Origin: Oscillospiraceae bacterium
Lineage (GTDB): Bacteria > Bacillota > Clostridia > Oscillospirales > Ruminococcaceae
NCBI GenBank assembly: GCA_020024215.1
Contig: JAHHUC010000082.1
Location: 1 to 7,118 of the forward strand
Direction of reading: 5' to 3'
Length of the DNA: 7,118 bases
The position numbers and the translations under genes were made by a program. Every line of letters starts with the position of its first letter. The stretch's first letter is position 1. A model generated the notes under the pieces. The model was not told the origin of the DNA. It searched no databases and saw nothing but the letters and a program-made list of their open reading frames with translations. Shown piece by piece: positions 4,868 to 7,118 of this stretch.

Positions 4868-7096
4868 TTGGCAAAAAAAAGGACAGAAAACAAACCAAGG
4901 GTTGAAAATACAGATGCATATATTGAAAATGCAGGAATAATTATTGACCAAAAGGTTACTGACACGCTTTTGGAAAATTATATGCCCTATGCTATGAGCG
5001 TGATTGTGTCAAGAGCCATTCCGGAAATAGACGGCTTTAAGCCCTCCCACAGAAAAATTCTTTACACCATGTACAAGATGGGGCTTTTAGGACCTAACAG
5101 GGTAAAATCTGCCAATGCCGTAGGTGAGGTTATGAAGCTTCACCCTCATGGAGATATGTCCATTTATGAGACTATGGTCCGCCTCTCTAAGGGAAATGAA
5201 TCTCTTTTGCACCCGTTTGTGGATTCAAAGGGAAACTTTGGCAAAAGCTATTCAAGGGACATGGCTTTTGCGGCATCCCGTTATACCGAGGTAAAGCTTA
5301 CATCGCTTTGTGAGGAGCTTTTCAGGGATATAGATAAGGACACTGTGGATATGGTGGACAACTATGACGGAACAATGAAGGAACCCACACTTTTGCCCAC
5401 CACATTCCCAAATATTTTGGTAAATTCAAATGTGGGCATTGCGGTTGGAATGGCAAGCAACATATGCTCCTTCAACCTGGAGGAATTGTGCAATACCACC
5501 ATAGAGCTTATAAGAGACCCGGATCACAATGTTATGGATACACTTCCTGCTCCGGATTTTGTTTTGGGCGGAGATCTTATCTATGATGCCGAGGAAATGA
5601 AGAAAATATATGATACAGGAAGAGGCTCCTTCAAGATAAGGGGCCATATGACATTTGACAGGTCCTCAAACTGTATAGAAGTTACATCCATTCCTCCGAC
5701 AACAACTATTGAAGCAATTATAGACAAGGTTGTTGACCTTGTAAAAGAAGGAAAAATAAGAGAAGTATCTTATATAAGAGATGAAACGGATCTAAAGGGT
5801 CTTAAGATAGCGATTGACCTTAAAAGAGGGGCAGATGCCCAAAAGGTAATGGCCAAGCTTTACAGATATACACCTATGGAGGACAGCTTTTCCTGTAATT
5901 TCAATGTTCTTATAAACGCAGTTCCTATGGTTTTGGGTGTAAGGGATATCCTTTTTCACTGGATAGATTTCAGAATAAACTGCGTTAAAAGAAGAGTTTC
6001 CTTTGAGCTTGAGAAAAAGAAGGAAAAGCTTCACCTGCTTTTGGGGCTTGAAAAAATTCTGTTGGATATAGATAAGGCTGTAAGGATTGTCAGGGAAACA
6101 GAAGAGGAAAGTGAAGTCATCCCCAATTTGATGATAGGCTTTGGAATTGATGAGCTTCAGGCAGATTATGTGGCAGAGATAAAGCTTCGCCATTTGAACA
6201 GGGAATTTATCATTAAGAGGACCTCCGAAATTGAAGATTTGAAAAAAGATATTGAGGATATGGAGGAAACGCTCAAAAAGGAGAGCAAAATAAAGCTTAT
6301 AATCATAAATGAGCTTAAGTCTGTGATAAAGAAGTATTCTCAGAAGAGAAGAACAAACATCATATACGATTACCACGAGGAAAAATTTACAGAGGAGGAT
6401 ACCATCGAGGCTTATCCTGTCAATCTTTTCTACACCTCTGAGGGCTATTTCAAGAAAATTACGCCGCAGAGCTATCGCATGAGCAGCGAGCACAAGCTTA
6501 AAGAGGGGGATAAAATCATAACCGAGGTTTTATCAAACAACAGGGCAAATCTGCTTTTCTTCACTGATAAGTTCCAGGTTTATAAGTCTGCCGCCAGCGA
6601 ATTTGAAGATACAAAGGCATCGGTGCTGGGCGATTTTCTGCCTGCCAAGTTGGGCTTTGATGAAAAGGAAAGTCCTGTTTCTATGGTGGTTTCGGAAAAA
6701 TATGAGGGATATATGATTTTTGCCTTTGAAAATGGAAAAATTGCCAAAATTCCTCTTTCTTCCTATGAAACAAAAACCAAGAGAAAGAAGCTTTTAAAGG
6801 CTTACAGCGATAAATCTCCTCTTGCCGGGATGGTTTACGTCCCAAAGGATGACAATATCCTGCTGGAGGCTTCAAACGGCAAAATAATGATTCTTGATAC
6901 TGCCAGAATAGCTGAAAAAAATCTGAGAGATTCTCAGGGAATACAGGTGTTTGCTCTAAAAGGCAGACAGACACTGAAATCTGTAAGAATATTTGCAGAC
7001 GAGGTAAAAAATGCGCACCGATATGTGCCCAAAAATCTTCCTTCATCCGGCTTTTCAGTCAAGGAGGATGATGAGGCAGAGCAGATGACATTGTAA
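4868..7096 (+). CDS. parC: Type IIA DNA topoisomerase, A subunit (GyrA/ParC-type breakage-reunion), divergent
   Basis: This 742-residue subunit cuts and rejoins DNA through a tyrosyl phosphodiester. In order: a short N-terminal extension; the winged-helix core with YMPYAMSVIVSRAIPEIDGF 38-57, HPHGD 92-96, GNFG 122-125 and active-site Y139 in AASRYTEVKL; the tower domain with NILVNSNVGIAVGMASNI 182-199 and IPPTTT 275-280 (the isoleucine and following residues that usually intercalate in DNA); a long coiled coil with the C-gate, about 370-497, including QADYVAEIKLRHL 431-443 and KRRTNI 493-498; then a C-terminal domain about 514-712 with roughly four beta-pinwheel repeats. No GyrA box (QRRGGKG) is visible, which argues against a wrapping, negatively supercoiling gyrase and for a topo IV-like enzyme. 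The usual NIPPHNL reads NICSFNL, and the quinolone-contact serine after HPHGD is Met97. The tail after 712 is polar and acidic. It must pair with the gene just upstream. parC is tentative; a third type IIA paralogue is possible. Confidence 0.92.
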   Translation: MAKKRTENKPRVENTDAYIENAGIIIDQKVTDTLLENYMPYAMSVIVSRAIPEIDGFKPSHRKILYTMYKMGLLGPNRVKSANAVGEVMKLHPHGDMSIYETMVRLSKGNESLLHPFVDSKGNFGKSYSRDMAFAASRYTEVKLTSLCEELFRDIDKDTVDMVDNYDGTMKEPTLLPTTFPNILVNSNVGIAVGMASNICSFNLEELCNTTIELIRDPDHNVMDTLPAPDFVLGGDLIYDAEEMKKIYDTGRGSFKIRGHMTFDRSSNCIEVTSIPPTTTIEAIIDKVVDLVKEGKIREVSYIRDETDLKGLKIAIDLKRGADAQKVMAKLYRYTPMEDSFSCNFNVLINAVPMVLGVRDILFHWIDFRINCVKRRVSFELEKKKEKLHLLLGLEKILLDIDKAVRIVRETEEESEVIPNLMIGFGIDELQADYVAEIKLRHLNREFIIKRTSEIEDLKKDIEDMEETLKKESKIKLIIINELKSVIKKYSQKRRTNIIYDYHEEKFTEEDTIEAYPVNLFYTSEGYFKKITPQSYRMSSEHKLKEGDKIITEVLSNNRANLLFFTDKFQVYKSAASEFEDTKASVLGDFLPAKLGFDEKESPVSMVVSEKYEGYMIFAFENGKIAKIPLSSYETKTKRKKLLKAYSDKSPLAGMVYVPKDDNILLEASNGKIMILDTARIAEKNLRDSQGIQVFALKGRQTLKSVRIFADEVKNAHRYVPKNLPSSGFSVKEDDEAEQMTL

Positions 7097-7104
7097 AAGC
7101 AAAC

Positions 7105-7111
7105 GGGGAGG
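7105..7111 (+). promoter_or_regulatory. Ribosome binding site of a further gene beyond the right edge
   Basis: GGGGAGG lies 8 nt after the stop of the A-subunit gene. A TTG closes the window at 7116-7118, only 4 nt after GGAGG, so the true start may be this TTG or a codon just outside. It indicates that another + strand gene follows in the same transcription unit. Its identity cannot be told from this window. Confidence 0.6.
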
Positions 7112-7118
7112 CTTATTG

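Noticed and set aside
5792..6493. 233-codon open frame on the - strand inside the A-subunit gene
   Set aside because: It is fully antisense to a clearly coding gene, has no recognisable domain, and its hydrophobic composition is what the complement of a lysine/glutamate-rich coiled coil produces.
6773..6799. Basic segment TKTKRKKLL (about residues 636-644 of the A subunit) as a relic GyrA box
   Set aside because: It lies in a loop between strands of a later blade and lacks the glycines of QRRGGKG, so it is just a basic loop.
1..7118. Search for CRISPR repeats, insertion sequences, tRNA/rRNA genes, riboswitches, or a defence or toxin-antitoxin system
   Set aside because: Nearly all the window is accounted for by five conserved housekeeping frames. 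The only non-coding stretch over 30 nt is 2757-2870, explained by the hairpin, promoter and ribosome binding site. No repeats of that kind were seen by eye.

Overview
The window is a densely packed, one-directional stretch of bacterial chromosome in which every supported gene lies on the + strand. The order tilS-hpt-ftsH is the classic Firmicutes cluster. Low-to-moderate GC (by eye), heavy use of AGA/AGG arginine and ATA isoleucine codons, GGAGG-type ribosome binding sites, and GTG/TTG or odder starts all point to a Clostridia member, perhaps Lachnospiraceae-like. That placement is inference; no marker here fixes the genus.

Layout. (1) Bases 2-163 are the 3' end of tilS, the tRNA(Ile)-lysidine synthetase. 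(2) Bases 187-726 are hpt, hypoxanthine phosphoribosyltransferase. (3) Bases 735-2756 are ftsH, the membrane AAA+ zinc protease, only 8 nt after hpt and with a start codon that is hard to assign. (4) The 114-nt gap 2757-2870 holds a strong GNRA-loop hairpin followed immediately by a good sigma-A-type promoter, so a new transcription unit probably begins here. (5) Bases 2871-4850 encode a GyrB/ParE-type ATPase-TOPRIM subunit. (6) Bases 4868-7096 encode its GyrA/ParC-type partner, from a TTG start 17 nt downstream. (7) A GGGGAGG ribosome binding site at 7105-7111 announces a further gene just beyond the right edge.

The first three genes serve tRNA decoding (lysidine at C34 of the AUA-reading tRNA-Ile), purine salvage, and membrane protein quality control. 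The last two should form one A2B2 type IIA topoisomerase. They keep the core catalytic residues (ATPase Glu/Asn, QTK lysine, TOPRIM acidic residues, active-site tyrosine) but depart from the gyrase/topo IV consensus at many normally conserved motifs. The A subunit has a short C-terminal domain with about four recognisable blades and no GyrA box, so it is more likely a topo IV-like decatenase/relaxase than a supercoiling gyrase.

Most of the window is ordinary housekeeping DNA. I see no CRISPR array, mobile element, tRNA/rRNA, toxin-antitoxin or defence system. The points worth a second look are the divergent topoisomerase pair, including a Met at the quinolone-contact serine position, and the ftsH translation start, where the best-placed codon behind a strong Shine-Dalgarno is AUA.
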